DNA of 63,932 nucleotides from Candidatus Melainabacteria bacterium (GCA_023250155.1 JAHFBG010000012.1:1-63932), one strand, 5' to 3'. Shown: positions 34,811 to 43,206, counted from the first letter of the stretch. The notes: generated by a model not told the origin, from the letters alone. Program-made: numbers and translations.

Positions 34811-35203
34811 TTATGGTTCTATTCTTTTTAAATCAGTACGATCGAAATCTTTATCGAAGCTTACTATCTGAAGGTTGTAGCTTTTAGCTATAGTATATTG
34901 GTAAGCATCATCAAAATCGATAGAAAATCTTTCTATATTCTCAATGACTTTGTTTAAGTCTTCAGATGTAATTGATAAAACTTCAATTCGATTTAAAATT
35001 ACCTCGTTTATAAAACGGTGAAATAAATCCATTTTTTTTGCTCTCGTGAGAAGGACTCCAATAGAATGTAGTGAAAAATTAGTAATATAAAGTTTATCTG
35101 TATTAGTGTTTTCTAAAAAGGACTTAACTTTAGTTGATTGTTCTTGCTCTAGGAGACCCTCTAAGAAAATATTTGAATCTACTAAAAACACTAAATTCTC
35201 CAC
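34811..35203 (-). CDS. PIN-domain RNase, probable VapC-type toxin
   Basis: 130 aa. The PIN fold shows an N-terminal LVDSNIFLEGL (Asp9 and the acidic partner), a central Glu/Asp (SEDLNKVIE) and C-terminal DFDDAYQYTIAK ... SFDKDFDRTD carrying the acidic metal site. PIN toxins cleave RNA (often tRNA or rRNA). It overlaps the small upstream gene by 13 nt, the usual antitoxin-toxin arrangement. A toxin role is inferred from this pairing. Confidence 0.85.
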   Translation of the reverse strand: MENLVFLVDSNIFLEGLLEQEQSTKVKSFLENTNTDKLYITNFSLHSIGVLLTRAKKMDLFHRFINEVILNRIEVLSITSEDLNKVIENIERFSIDFDDAYQYTIAKSYNLQIVSFDKDFDRTDLKRIEP

Positions 35204-35403
35204 TCATTAATCTTATGTTGAAGTTCTACGGAGGTGTATTTATCTTTCAATTCTTTTAATCCTCCCATCCAGCCAAATTCTAATTTTCTTTTCTTCTCTA
35301 TTTTTTTGCTTTCAAGAAACATAATAAAATCGACTACTTCTTGTTGTTTATCTGGAGACAAGCCGGCTATTTTTTTTTGAATTTCAAGTGGATCTGTTGA
35401 CAT
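35191..35403 (-). CDS. DUF2281-type antitoxin
   Basis: 70 aa. The N-terminal half, IQKKIAGLSPDKQQEVVDFIMFLESK, is the helical DUF2281 motif found next to PIN toxins. The C-terminal half (GWMGGLKELKDKYTSVELQHKINEWR) would contact the toxin. No Shine-Dalgarno is visible; TAAAAT lies 7 nt before the ATG, inside the last codons of the mqnP-like gene, giving the pair its own promoter. Confidence 0.85.
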   Translation of the reverse strand: MSTDPLEIQKKIAGLSPDKQQEVVDFIMFLESKKIEKKRKLEFGWMGGLKELKDKYTSVELQHKINEWRI

Positions 35404-35410
35404 ATAATAA

Positions 35411-35416
35411 ATTTTA
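35411..35416 (-). promoter_or_regulatory. -10 box of the toxin-antitoxin operon (leaderless)
   Basis: Minus-strand TAAAAT, 7 nt before the DUF2281 ATG and overlapping the stop codon of the upstream prenyltransferase gene. Confidence 0.5.
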
Positions 35417-36277
35417 CCACGATATTGCTTTTTCTAAAACGATAAAAATAAAAAATCCTATACTAACCCACCCATTTACTGTAAAAAAAGCCAGGTTTAC
35501 TTTGCTTAAGTCATTTTCTTTTACTAGGCTTTGTTCATATAAAAGCATTAGAAAGACAAATACTACTGAAACCCAGTAAATAAAGGTAAGTTGAGAGATA
35601 TATCCAAGTAGAATTAAAAAGAAAATGGTAAGCACATGAAATATTCTTGAAATGGTTAATGCGTTCTTTATACCAAGTTTTGATGGAATGCTATGAAGTT
35701 TATTTTCTTTATCAAAGCTATAGTCCTGACAAGCATAAATTACATCAAAACCAGCTACCCAGAAGGCTACAGCTAAACCAAGGACAAATGGAATTACAGA
35801 GTTTATTTCTCCTGTCACTGCTATCCATCCTGCTAAAACTGAAGCGCCGAGAGCTACTCCAAGCCATATGTGTGAAAGAGCTGTAAAACGTTTTGTATAA
35901 GGATAAATATAAAACCAAATTGCTGCAATGGGAAGTAGATATAAACATATTCTTGGAAGCTGTAGTGCAGCATAAATAAACAGGACTAATGCAATTATTG
36001 AAAATAATATTGCTTGAGGATTTGTGATAATTCCTTGTGGGAGTTCACGTATTTTTGTTCTTGGGTTTTTAAGATCAATATCTTTGTCTATGATTCTATT
36101 TATGCTCATAGCAAAAGATCTTCCTCCTGCCATGGCTAAAATAATCCAAAAGATTGTACTAAGTTTTGGAAAACCATTTTCACTGGCAAGGAGTGCTCCA
36201 GACAGTGCAAATGGCAGAGCAAAAACAGTGTGTTCAAACTTTATGAAGTTAAGGAAATTTGTTAGTTTTTTTTTCAT
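35414..36277 (-). CDS. mqnP: UbiA-family prenyltransferase, MqnP-like
   Basis: 287 aa integral membrane protein with about eight to nine helices. The first Asp-rich motif is NRIIDKDIDLKNPRT and the second DVIYACQDYSFDKE, both facing the prenyl-diphosphate/Mg2+ site. The N-terminal FIKFEHTVFALPFA and GRSFAMSINRI resemble the UbiA-like proteins (MqnP) of the futalosine menaquinone route more than 4-hydroxybenzoate transferases. This would attach the isoprenoid tail to a 1,4-dihydroxy-6-naphthoate-type ring. No other mqn genes are in the window, so UbiA-type is sure, MqnP is likely. Overlaps the upstream gene by 4 nt. Confidence 0.8.
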   Translation of the reverse strand: MKKKLTNFLNFIKFEHTVFALPFALSGALLASENGFPKLSTIFWIILAMAGGRSFAMSINRIIDKDIDLKNPRTKIRELPQGIITNPQAILFSIIALVLFIYAALQLPRICLYLLPIAAIWFYIYPYTKRFTALSHIWLGVALGASVLAGWIAVTGEINSVIPFVLGLAVAFWVAGFDVIYACQDYSFDKENKLHSIPSKLGIKNALTISRIFHVLTIFFLILLGYISQLTFIYWVSVVFVFLMLLYEQSLVKENDLSKVNLAFFTVNGWVSIGFFIFIVLEKAISW

Positions 36278-36642
36278 TGTTGTTTTAATCTTTCTTCTAG
36301 AAAGATTGTTAATCCTTGGACTTCAGCAATTATGTTATTAAGTTCATCCTTTAACTCATCAAGGAGATTGACTGCATTGCTTGTTGTTATATCCTTATAT
36401 AAAATCATTTCTTTGTGCTTTTCAAAAACTATTAAGTATTTTAATAGTTTATCAAGTCTATTAAAGGTGTTTTCCAATTCAATCTTTTTTAATGCAAATA
36501 TTCTATTAAGATGATCATCAATTAGTTCTTTAGTAAAAAATGACTTAATAAATTCAAAACAATACTTATATGCACTTTTAGCTGTTTGTGCTTTTTCCTT
36601 AACAAGTGCTAATTGCTCTTCAAGCTGATTTTTTAAGGTCAT
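36274..36642 (-). CDS. Unknown coiled-coil protein, 122 aa
   Basis: Highly charged, Lys/Glu/Leu-rich and almost entirely helical (for example QLEEQLALVKEKAQTAKSAYKY and the NLLDELKDELNNIIAEVQ region). No signal peptide. Overlaps its upstream neighbour by 23 nt and mqnP by 4 nt, so all three are translationally coupled. Function not recognised; it may form a complex with the 77-aa protein. Confidence 0.6.
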   Translation of the reverse strand: MTLKNQLEEQLALVKEKAQTAKSAYKYCFEFIKSFFTKELIDDHLNRIFALKKIELENTFNRLDKLLKYLIVFEKHKEMILYKDITTSNAVNLLDELKDELNNIIAEVQGLTIFLEERLKQQ

Positions 36643-36853
36643 TAAAGAAGTTATCCATTTTTTCTATTAGATTATCAGTGCTTTCCATCCAGTTCTTTAG
36701 CCGTTCACTTGAAGCCGTCATATATTCAATAATTTCTTTATCCTTCTCTGGAATATTTGATGATTGATAAATAAGGTAGGTTAGTAATTTACTCTTCTCA
36801 GTCTGTGGTAGCTTGCTTATTGATTGCATTATATTGTTTAAATCTTGTTCCAT
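36620..36853 (-). CDS. Unknown small helical protein, 77 aa
   Basis: Acidic and helical; MQSISKLPQTEKSKLLTYLIYQ is followed by a region ending MDNFFNDLKKS. The first motif (LP-x-x-EKSKL) is faintly like antitoxin-type helices, but the next gene does not look like a toxin. The ATG lacks a Shine-Dalgarno and has TAAATA 7 nt upstream. First gene of the group running into mqnP. Confidence 0.55.
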   Translation of the reverse strand: MEQDLNNIMQSISKLPQTEKSKLLTYLIYQSSNIPEKDKEIIEYMTASSERLKNWMESTDNLIEKMDNFFNDLKKSA

Positions 36854-36860
36854 TTGTATC

Positions 36861-36866
36861 TATTTA
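36861..36866 (-). promoter_or_regulatory. -10 box of the 77-aa gene (leaderless)
   Basis: Minus-strand TAAATA, 7 nt before the ATG. The sequence beyond it is AT-rich without a clear -35. Confidence 0.35.
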
Positions 36867-37139
36867 GTAAGTATAACTTACTTATCTTTTCCCTATTTAC
36901 CTTTGTAATTAACACTCACTAAGATTAAGAAACCAGGTTAAGAAATTAATCTTTGGAAAATTTAACAATATTTTTATTTTTACTTTTTAATAATAATCAA
37001 TTTTATTACAATCTTCTGTAAAAGTTAATTTGTTAAAGGATTCTAGTATTGACTTTTAGTGAAAAAATAGGTTAATGTTGGGTTAAGATGAGTTTTAAAG
37101 GGCTTAGTCTTAGATTTTAGGATTATTTAAAAATTATTT

Positions 37140-39098
37140 ATGTTTCCAACATTACAAGGTGCAGCTGATGCTGGTGGAATAGTAAAACAAGTTTGGAACT
37201 TGGGGACCTCGCTTGTTAATCCTGAACGGGTTAGAGGTGTTGTAGGTACAGTTGCAAGACCGATTAAAAAATATTCAAAAGATATTGTTGATCCGAATAA
37301 ATCACCAGAAGAAAATCAAGGTAAAAGAGAACCCACTATTCTTGAAAAGGTCTTTGCACGTATAACCTGGCTACATGTAGTTGGAGCTTTAGGATTAGTT
37401 GGTTCTTTTGTTAAACCAATATTTGATCAATTTCTTGGTGATAGTGAAAATCCTAACCTTTTAAGAAAGGCAGCAAATTGGATTTTGAATCCAGCAGCAG
37501 GGATTGGAGCTCTTGTTCTTTCTGAAATTTCTCTTCATAATAAATGGCATGTTGCTGATAGGGATAGACTAGAGGAACTTGGTGTTTTAGAAAAAGTTTC
37601 GGGTACAAAAAAATGGAAACAATTAGAAGTTGAAAAACATATCAATGAAGGCACCTTTCCTATGAAGGTTGATGATGCAACTAGATTATTACTTGAAGTT
37701 AGGTGTTCACCTAAACACAATAGAGCTACTTGTTATGAAGGAACCCATGGTCAAGGTAAAACCTTAGCTGCTTATATTTCTTCATATATGAAAGTGCAGG
37801 CTTTAAAAGCTCAAGGTAGAAATAATATAGAAGCACTTCAAATTAATGCTCCTAAATTGATGGAAGTGGCAGCTGAAAATATTGCAAAAACTGCACAGAT
37901 GTCACAATATTTAGGTGAAAATTTAAAGTCATTTGTTTCAATGGATCCTATGACATATGCTAACAATGCAATTGAAAGTGAGTTGAGTAAGGGTTCAGTC
38001 GTTATAAATGATGATGCTGAATATCAACTTAGAAAAATTGATAATAATCAGGGAGCTAAAAGTTTTCAGTGGCTAAGAAGAATGACGGAAGAATATGGTG
38101 GAAACTATATTATTACTATACCGAAGTCATTAAAAGAAGTCTTATGTGAAAATAAAGAAGGATTATCTCCTACAGATATTAAGACTTTACTTCAAAGAAT
38201 TGATTCTATATCATTTCCATTTGAAAATCATAGACGAAAGTTTGATCATTTAGATGAAAAGATGCAGAAAATAGTTACTGCTGATATTTCTGAATCATAT
38301 GCAAAATCTAGTGATACGGAGAAGTCAGTTGAATTTCATCAGTGTTATATGAAGCCTCAACAAGTAGATCAATGGTGGGATTGTATAAATAAGACATTAT
38401 TAGATGGTGGAGAAAAATTTGGTAGAGATACTGAAATAGGAAAGACTATACAAGAATATTTCACTGAGAATTTAAACAATCTTGTTAGTAGTTATCCAAT
38501 GAATCCTCGCTATATAGGATTTACCATTGATTCCCTTGCAATACTTCTTGACAATAGACGTAATCAAAGTCCTCCAATGGGTAAAAATGATATTGATTTC
38601 CTTGTGAAGACAGTATTAGAGTGTGATACTTTTAAAAATTATATAAGGTCTATTGATTATGGTATTAATAATCAAGTAGTCCAACCACAACCACAGTCTC
38701 AATCTCAGCCTAATGAACAAGACCTTAAAAATCTTGATATTTTATTAAAGAATGACGCTCAGTTATTGGCAGTTCTTAGGAATGAGAAATATAAGCCTCT
38801 TATAGAGCGCTTATTAAGTCTAAATATACCACAAGCTAAAGAATTGTATACTAAAATTCAAAATCTGTCGCAAATCCAATCACAACCACAGTCTAATGAA
38901 CAAGATGTTAGTAATCAAAATCTTGATATTTTATTAAAGCTGGATGATAATCAATTAGCCGGTGCCATTGGAGATGAGAATAATAAACCTCTTATAGCGC
39001 ACTTGTTAAGTCTAAATACGCCACAGGCTAATGAATTAAAGACTAGAGTTGCAAAATTGTTATCGGATTTACAACAGCAACTTCCTCCTCAACCTTAA
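37140..39098 (+). CDS. Diverged membrane AAA+-like ATPase, unknown function
   Basis: 652 aa. Two hydrophobic segments (about 76-98 and 112-131) are followed by a P-loop domain: Walker A GTHGQGKT (201-208), a Walker B-like VVINDDAE (287-294, Asn in place of the first Asp), a sensor-1-like strand YIITIPKS, Arg/Asp-rich QRIDSISFPFENHRRK and a lid-like RYIGFTIDSLAILLDNRR (about 458-474) comparable to the GFSGADL segment of FtsH/CDC48 ATPases. After a Gln/Pro linker come two related modules (525-578 and 586-643). No peptidase or DNA-binding motif was seen. The ATG lacks a Shine-Dalgarno. The AAA+ assignment is an inference from motif order. Confidence 0.65.
   Translation: MFPTLQGAADAGGIVKQVWNLGTSLVNPERVRGVVGTVARPIKKYSKDIVDPNKSPEENQGKREPTILEKVFARITWLHVVGALGLVGSFVKPIFDQFLGDSENPNLLRKAANWILNPAAGIGALVLSEISLHNKWHVADRDRLEELGVLEKVSGTKKWKQLEVEKHINEGTFPMKVDDATRLLLEVRCSPKHNRATCYEGTHGQGKTLAAYISSYMKVQALKAQGRNNIEALQINAPKLMEVAAENIAKTAQMSQYLGENLKSFVSMDPMTYANNAIESELSKGSVVINDDAEYQLRKIDNNQGAKSFQWLRRMTEEYGGNYIITIPKSLKEVLCENKEGLSPTDIKTLLQRIDSISFPFENHRRKFDHLDEKMQKIVTADISESYAKSSDTEKSVEFHQCYMKPQQVDQWWDCINKTLLDGGEKFGRDTEIGKTIQEYFTENLNNLVSSYPMNPRYIGFTIDSLAILLDNRRNQSPPMGKNDIDFLVKTVLECDTFKNYIRSIDYGINNQVVQPQPQSQSQPNEQDLKNLDILLKNDAQLLAVLRNEKYKPLIERLLSLNIPQAKELYTKIQNLSQIQSQPQSNEQDVSNQNLDILLKLDDNQLAGAIGDENNKPLIAHLLSLNTPQANELKTRVAKLLSDLQQQLPPQP
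38710..39075 (+). repeat. Duplicated 3' module in the ATPase gene
   Basis: Two copies of a roughly 190-bp segment: both contain AATCTTGATATTTTATTAAA (near 38730 and 38920), a CCTCTTATAG...TTAAGTCTAAATA block and a CCACARGCTAA block. Each encodes NEQD ... LDILLK ... KPLI ... LLSLN-x-PQA-x-EL. The DNA identity shows a recent duplication. Confidence 0.7.
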
Positions 39099-39145
39099 AT
39101 AAAATTAATCTTTTTATACTAGAAAATTCTTATGAGATGTAATAC

Positions 39146-39151
39146 TATAAT
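39146..39151 (+). promoter_or_regulatory. Possible -10 box before the membrane protein gene
   Basis: A perfect TATAAT 60 bp before ATG 39211, without a good -35. The following gene has a Shine-Dalgarno (GAGGAG), consistent with a separate leadered transcript. Confidence 0.4.
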
Positions 39152-39210
39152 TACACTTATTATTATTTGGTCTTTGATTTTATATACGTTCTCTATTTGA
39201 GGAGATTATA

Positions 39211-40092
39211 ATGCGCTTAGAGTCAGTATTTCCTGGAAATGCTTTTAAAAGCTCTTTAGCTAGTAAATTTGGTGGAAAGACCTTGCTTAGCACTAAAAGA
39301 TTTGGAGATATTACACCTGGTCATTTGATTTCAAGTGTATGTTTTGTAACCAGTGGAATTTCTATGGCTAAAAATTTATTTTCTTTTGGCGAAATAGATT
39401 CACTTTTTGATGGAGTTAAAAGGTTTGCATTTAGTGCAAGTTCATTAATTCTTGGGGTTTTAACTTTACAGCTAACTAAAGTAGGTATGCAAGATAAGCA
39501 GGTTTTAACAAGTAGTCTTGAAGCTTTAGATGAAGTTGAAAAGCATTTTTTCTTTACAGGTATTACTAAAACTCTGTTTTCTAGACTAAAACAAAATCCA
39601 CTTTCAAAATATATTCCAATATTAAATCCAGATATTATGGATGAAGGTGAAAATATTACACCTGAGTACTTAAAGGAGCTTGGTCTTAAAAGAATATTTG
39701 ATCCTATTAACAATAGAAGTATAGTCTTTGAAACTGATTTCAATAGTGATAAATCTTTAAGTATAAATGAAAATTATGAAGGGCTAGACTTAAAGTTTGG
39801 ACTTAGAATTCAATATGAATTTATAAAACCTGATTATATGTTGGATCCTGAAAATTCTAACATCACCTTGCTTTCTAAAAACTCTGAAAATAAGCCTGTG
39901 AAGAGGATAGGTTTTTTTCTTTCAGAATTGGGGAAGGATTGTAATCTGGTACAAAGTAGTGTTTCAAAATATCGTGATAATGAATTGATAGAAGTTTTTC
40001 CTAAATATCTTGATGAAGAAGAGGATGAAGCTGAGGAAGAACCTTGTATCTTACCAATGCCTGGTACTTCTTTAGAAAGTGGTGTTGTTTAA
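39211..40092 (+). CDS. Unknown membrane protein, 293 aa
   Basis: Two hydrophobic stretches (about 38-58 and 72-92) lie near the N-terminus, followed by a soluble part of about 190 residues with mixed strands and a highly acidic tail (DEEEDEAEEE). No family recognised. GAGGAG is well placed before the ATG. It is 112 bp downstream of the AAA+-like gene in the same direction, and its layout (membrane hairpin plus soluble part) suggests it may be the partner or substrate adaptor of that ATPase (inference). Its 3' end overlaps the rhomboid gene by 21 nt. Confidence 0.6.
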   Translation: MRLESVFPGNAFKSSLASKFGGKTLLSTKRFGDITPGHLISSVCFVTSGISMAKNLFSFGEIDSLFDGVKRFAFSASSLILGVLTLQLTKVGMQDKQVLTSSLEALDEVEKHFFFTGITKTLFSRLKQNPLSKYIPILNPDIMDEGENITPEYLKELGLKRIFDPINNRSIVFETDFNSDKSLSINENYEGLDLKFGLRIQYEFIKPDYMLDPENSNITLLSKNSENKPVKRIGFFLSELGKDCNLVQSSVSKYRDNELIEVFPKYLDEEEDEAEEEPCILPMPGTSLESGVV

Positions 40093-40806
40093 TCGTGTTA
40101 TTAGAGATAACAAGGTGATCATTATGAATATTCCAAAAATCACTCTTAGCTTATCTTTTTTTTGAACAATATAAATCTTGTTTGACATCTCATTTTTTTC
40201 GATTTTGTATTCTGGTGATATAAACCATGAGCTTATTAGTCCAGTAATTAATCCACCAATATGTGCAGAGTTATCAATACGTGGAATTATAAATCCAAGA
40301 ATGATGTTGATAATTGCTAGTGTATACATAGACTTAAATCTTATTGTTGCACCTGCTATTCTTTCTCTTTGTCTATAAAAATAAGTTATTAAACTACCCA
40401 ATAGTCCAAATATAACTCCTGATGCACCAATTGCAAGTCCATTGGAATAAAAATAGCTAGCAAGACCAGAGCCCCATGCAGCGAGTAAAAAGATGAGTAA
40501 AAACCTTATTGAACCAAATGTTGATTCAATTTCTTTTCCGAAAATAAACATTGCACCTGTATTTAATAGTAAATGGAATAGATTTCCATGTAGAAACACA
40601 CAGGTAATAAATCTCCAGTATTCTCCATTTCTTATTCCCTCATTCCATTTTGCACCTAGCATGATAATTGCTTTGTCGTCGTACATAGCGTGAAATATTA
40701 TTTCAATTATAAACATTATTATAATTAATATTGCTATTGGCTTTGTTAAATAAGGTTTGTGTTTTGGTATTGAAGGATCAAATTCAGCTAGATTTTCTAA
40801 CTCCAT
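40072..40806 (-). CDS. Rhomboid-family intramembrane serine protease
   Basis: 244 aa, six membrane helices. The catalytic Ser129 is in GASG (127-130) and His182 in the AHIGG helix; the L1-loop WR motif (YWRFIT) and HGNLFHLLLN are present. An additional hydrophobic segment closes the C-terminus. Such enzymes cleave transmembrane substrates inside the bilayer; the substrate here is unknown. Convergent overlap of 21 nt with the unknown membrane protein gene. Confidence 0.93.
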   Translation of the reverse strand: MELENLAEFDPSIPKHKPYLTKPIAILIIIMFIIEIIFHAMYDDKAIIMLGAKWNEGIRNGEYWRFITCVFLHGNLFHLLLNTGAMFIFGKEIESTFGSIRFLLIFLLAAWGSGLASYFYSNGLAIGASGVIFGLLGSLITYFYRQRERIAGATIRFKSMYTLAIINIILGFIIPRIDNSAHIGGLITGLISSWFISPEYKIEKNEMSNKIYIVQKKDKLRVIFGIFIMITLLSLITRLNNTTF

Positions 40807-40819
40807 TTTATACTTTGTC

Positions 40820-40861
40820 CTTCATTCCTCGTGCCTCATGCCTCATGCTTCGTGCTTCAGT
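40820..40861. repeat. Tandem heptamer repeat CYTCRTG
   Basis: Six in-phase 7-nt units: CTTCATT, CCTCGTG, CCTCATG, CCTCATG, CTTCGTG, CTTCAGT. It occupies the gap between the start of the rhomboid gene and the end of glyS and runs into the glyS stop codon. The string CATTCCTCG is also present in the element at 33801. Confidence 0.75.
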
Positions 40862-42995
40862 TTCTCTCCTGAATATGGTTGAAATCGCAAATATTTTCAA
40901 AAAGCATTTTCCCTTTTTTCATCAAGGCTTGTCTTGTTTTCTTTATTTTTGGGTCAGGATCATTTACTAGTACATTATTAAAAAAATTGTTAATAGGTTC
41001 AGTAAGTGAAGATAAATCTGATAAAAACTCTTTTGTTGTTTTATATGTTTTTTTATTTAGTTTTATCTCAAACTCTTCAAGCTTATTAAAAAGAGATTTT
41101 TCATGCTCTGTTATAAGTTCAGTTTTACTTAGTCCACCATTGTTTGTGTTTTCTACAATTCTAACTAATCTTTTTGCAGCTGTTAAAAAAGATTTAAAAT
41201 GTTCTTGTTCTTTTTGTACAAAAGTGTCTTTTAATGATGATATTGTTTCTCTGGTGGAAACTAAGTCACATAAAGGATTTGAGATTGATGTTACAGATAA
41301 AATTAAATCCTGCTCATATCCTAAATTCTCTAAAGTGGAAATGAATCTTTGAATTAGAAAGTCATTTAGGAGTTTGTTTTGTGTTGAGTCAAACTTTAAT
41401 TTAACATTTGAAACTAATATGTTTTCTTTTATGTGACTAATTAGTTCGATTAGATTTATTCTTAACTCAAAAGCCAATATTTGTTCAATGATTGCTTGTG
41501 CTTGTCTTCTAAGTGCAAATGGATCTGCAGATCCTGTAGGTATCTTACCAATTGAAAATAAACAAATTAAATTGTCTATTTTGTCAGCTAAGCTAACAAT
41601 TAATCCACTATATGTTTCTGGCAATTTATCATTTAAAAATCTTGGATAATAGTGTTCTTGTATTCCTTTAGAAACAAAGTCATTAAATCTATTGTGCTTT
41701 GCATAAATTGCACCTATTTCTCCTTGCAGTTCTGTAAACTCAAATACAAGATGTGTACTTAGGTCTAGTTTGCATAGCTTCGCAGTCGTTGTTATGTCCT
41801 CTAAGTCTTCAGACAATTTTTTCATTTTAGAAATTTCATGGTATATGTATTGAGAAATTTCTGTGATTCTTGTAACCTTCTCCTCTAATGAGCCTAATCC
41901 TTTTTGGAATGTGATTTTTCTTAAGTCATTGATTCTTTCTTCATATGTAAATGTTTTTTTTAAATCTTCTTTATAGAAGAACTGAGCATCGCTTAATCGG
42001 GCTTTTACGACTTTTTCATTCCCTTTTTTTATCTGTGCTCTTATAAGTTCTTTTTTTTCTTTGTTTATATGTTCAATACCATTAGTGAATGTGATGAAAT
42101 CAGGAAGGAGATTATTGTTTAAGTCTTTTATGATAAAGTTTTTTTGATGCTTTTTTAATACCGTTTCAATTATGCACTCAGGCAATGAAAGAAAATCTTT
42201 ATCAAATGAACAAATGATTGAGCTTGGATATTCAGTGATGTTTGTAACCTCTTCAATGAGCTCTTTATTTATAACGGCTTTGCCATTTATATTTTTAGGC
42301 AAAGCTTCAAGTTCGTTAATTATTTTATTTTTCCTATCTTCATTTTCTAAAATTACATGATTAGCTAATAACTTGCTTTTATATTCATCAAATGAATTTA
42401 TTTCAATACTCTTGTTTTGTGAAAACCTGTTTCCATAAGTATATTTGCCGCTGTTAATCTTTGTATATGAAAAAGGTACTACTTCAGAATCAAATAAGGC
42501 TAATATCCATCTTATTGGCCTTGAGAATGTTTCAATATTGTTTCCCCATCGCATAAATTTTTTACCTGTTGTTTGTTTAATTGATTCAGGTAAGATATTT
42601 TTTAATATGTCTACGGTCTTATTTCCACCTGTTTTTGTGGTGATAAAAACATACTCAATATTGTTTATGGTTTTTATTTGTAAATCCTTAGGCTCTAAGT
42701 TGTATTTTTTTGCAAATCCGATCGCTGCTTGTGTTGGTGTACCATTGGGATTAAATGCTTTTGTTTTATCAGGTCCTTTAACTTCAATGATTTTAACGGG
42801 TTGTTCATTTGATAAATCATTTATTGTTATTGCTATTCTCCTTGGTGTAGTAAATGTAATTAATGAACCTTTGTTAAAGGGGATATTATTTTCATTTAAC
42901 TTATTGCATAAGTTCTCTCTTATTTGAGAACTGAGAGAATTTATTGAATCTGGTGGTAATTCTTCTGTACCTATTTCAAACAAGAGTGTGGACAT
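40857..42995 (-). CDS. glyS: Glycyl-tRNA synthetase beta subunit
   Basis: Large subunit of the heterotetrameric (alpha2beta2) bacterial GlyRS. The N-terminal LLFEIGTEELPP, FTTPRRIAI, the PIRWILALFD segment, the HD-like FNDFVSKGIQEHYYP...LADKIDNLICLFSIG region with PTGSADPFALRRQA, and a C-terminal anticodon-binding-like part are all present. About 712 aa. I use ATG 42995; the in-frame GTG at 43001 is possible. The alpha subunit gene glyQ is not in the window. Confidence 0.97.
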   Translation of the reverse strand: MSTLLFEIGTEELPPDSINSLSSQIRENLCNKLNENNIPFNKGSLITFTTPRRIAITINDLSNEQPVKIIEVKGPDKTKAFNPNGTPTQAAIGFAKKYNLEPKDLQIKTINNIEYVFITTKTGGNKTVDILKNILPESIKQTTGKKFMRWGNNIETFSRPIRWILALFDSEVVPFSYTKINSGKYTYGNRFSQNKSIEINSFDEYKSKLLANHVILENEDRKNKIINELEALPKNINGKAVINKELIEEVTNITEYPSSIICSFDKDFLSLPECIIETVLKKHQKNFIIKDLNNNLLPDFITFTNGIEHINKEKKELIRAQIKKGNEKVVKARLSDAQFFYKEDLKKTFTYEERINDLRKITFQKGLGSLEEKVTRITEISQYIYHEISKMKKLSEDLEDITTTAKLCKLDLSTHLVFEFTELQGEIGAIYAKHNRFNDFVSKGIQEHYYPRFLNDKLPETYSGLIVSLADKIDNLICLFSIGKIPTGSADPFALRRQAQAIIEQILAFELRINLIELISHIKENILVSNVKLKFDSTQNKLLNDFLIQRFISTLENLGYEQDLILSVTSISNPLCDLVSTRETISSLKDTFVQKEQEHFKSFLTAAKRLVRIVENTNNGGLSKTELITEHEKSLFNKLEEFEIKLNKKTYKTTKEFLSDLSSLTEPINNFFNNVLVNDPDPKIKKTRQALMKKGKMLFENICDFNHIQERN

Positions 42996-43147
42996 ATTCA
43001 CTTTCTATCTTTTGCTTTTTTACTATGTTATTTGTATTTCTATTTGTTTATTGAAAGATAATAGGGTAATGTAACCTATTTAAGTTCAAGATCTATTATA
43101 TTTTACCTATTTATTTGATTTACCGATAGTTATTATAATTTATAGAC

Positions 43148-43177
43148 TTGTATTAAATTTGTTAATGCTGTTAAAAT
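43148..43177 (+). promoter_or_regulatory. Promoter of rpmF (extended -10)
   Basis: TTGTAT (43148-43153), 18-nt spacer and TG-t-TAAAAT (hexamer 43172-43177), 30 bp before the rpmF ATG, which has an AAAAGG site. Confidence 0.55.
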
Positions 43178-43206
43178 AGGTAAGATTATTTAAAAGGTAT
43201 ATAAAT

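Noticed and set aside
39321..39743. Minus-strand 140-codon frame inside the unknown membrane protein gene
   Set aside because: It is antisense to a gene with a good Shine-Dalgarno and membrane segments, has no start signal, and its Ser/Lys/Leu mix looks like complement coding.
40820..40861. CRISPR-like array
   Set aside because: The units are 7 nt with no spacers, so it is a tandem repeat. No CRISPR array or cas gene was seen anywhere in the window.
40879..42927. Plus-strand frames of 157 and 160 codons opposite glyS
   Set aside because: glyS is unambiguous over this range; these are its antisense shadows.
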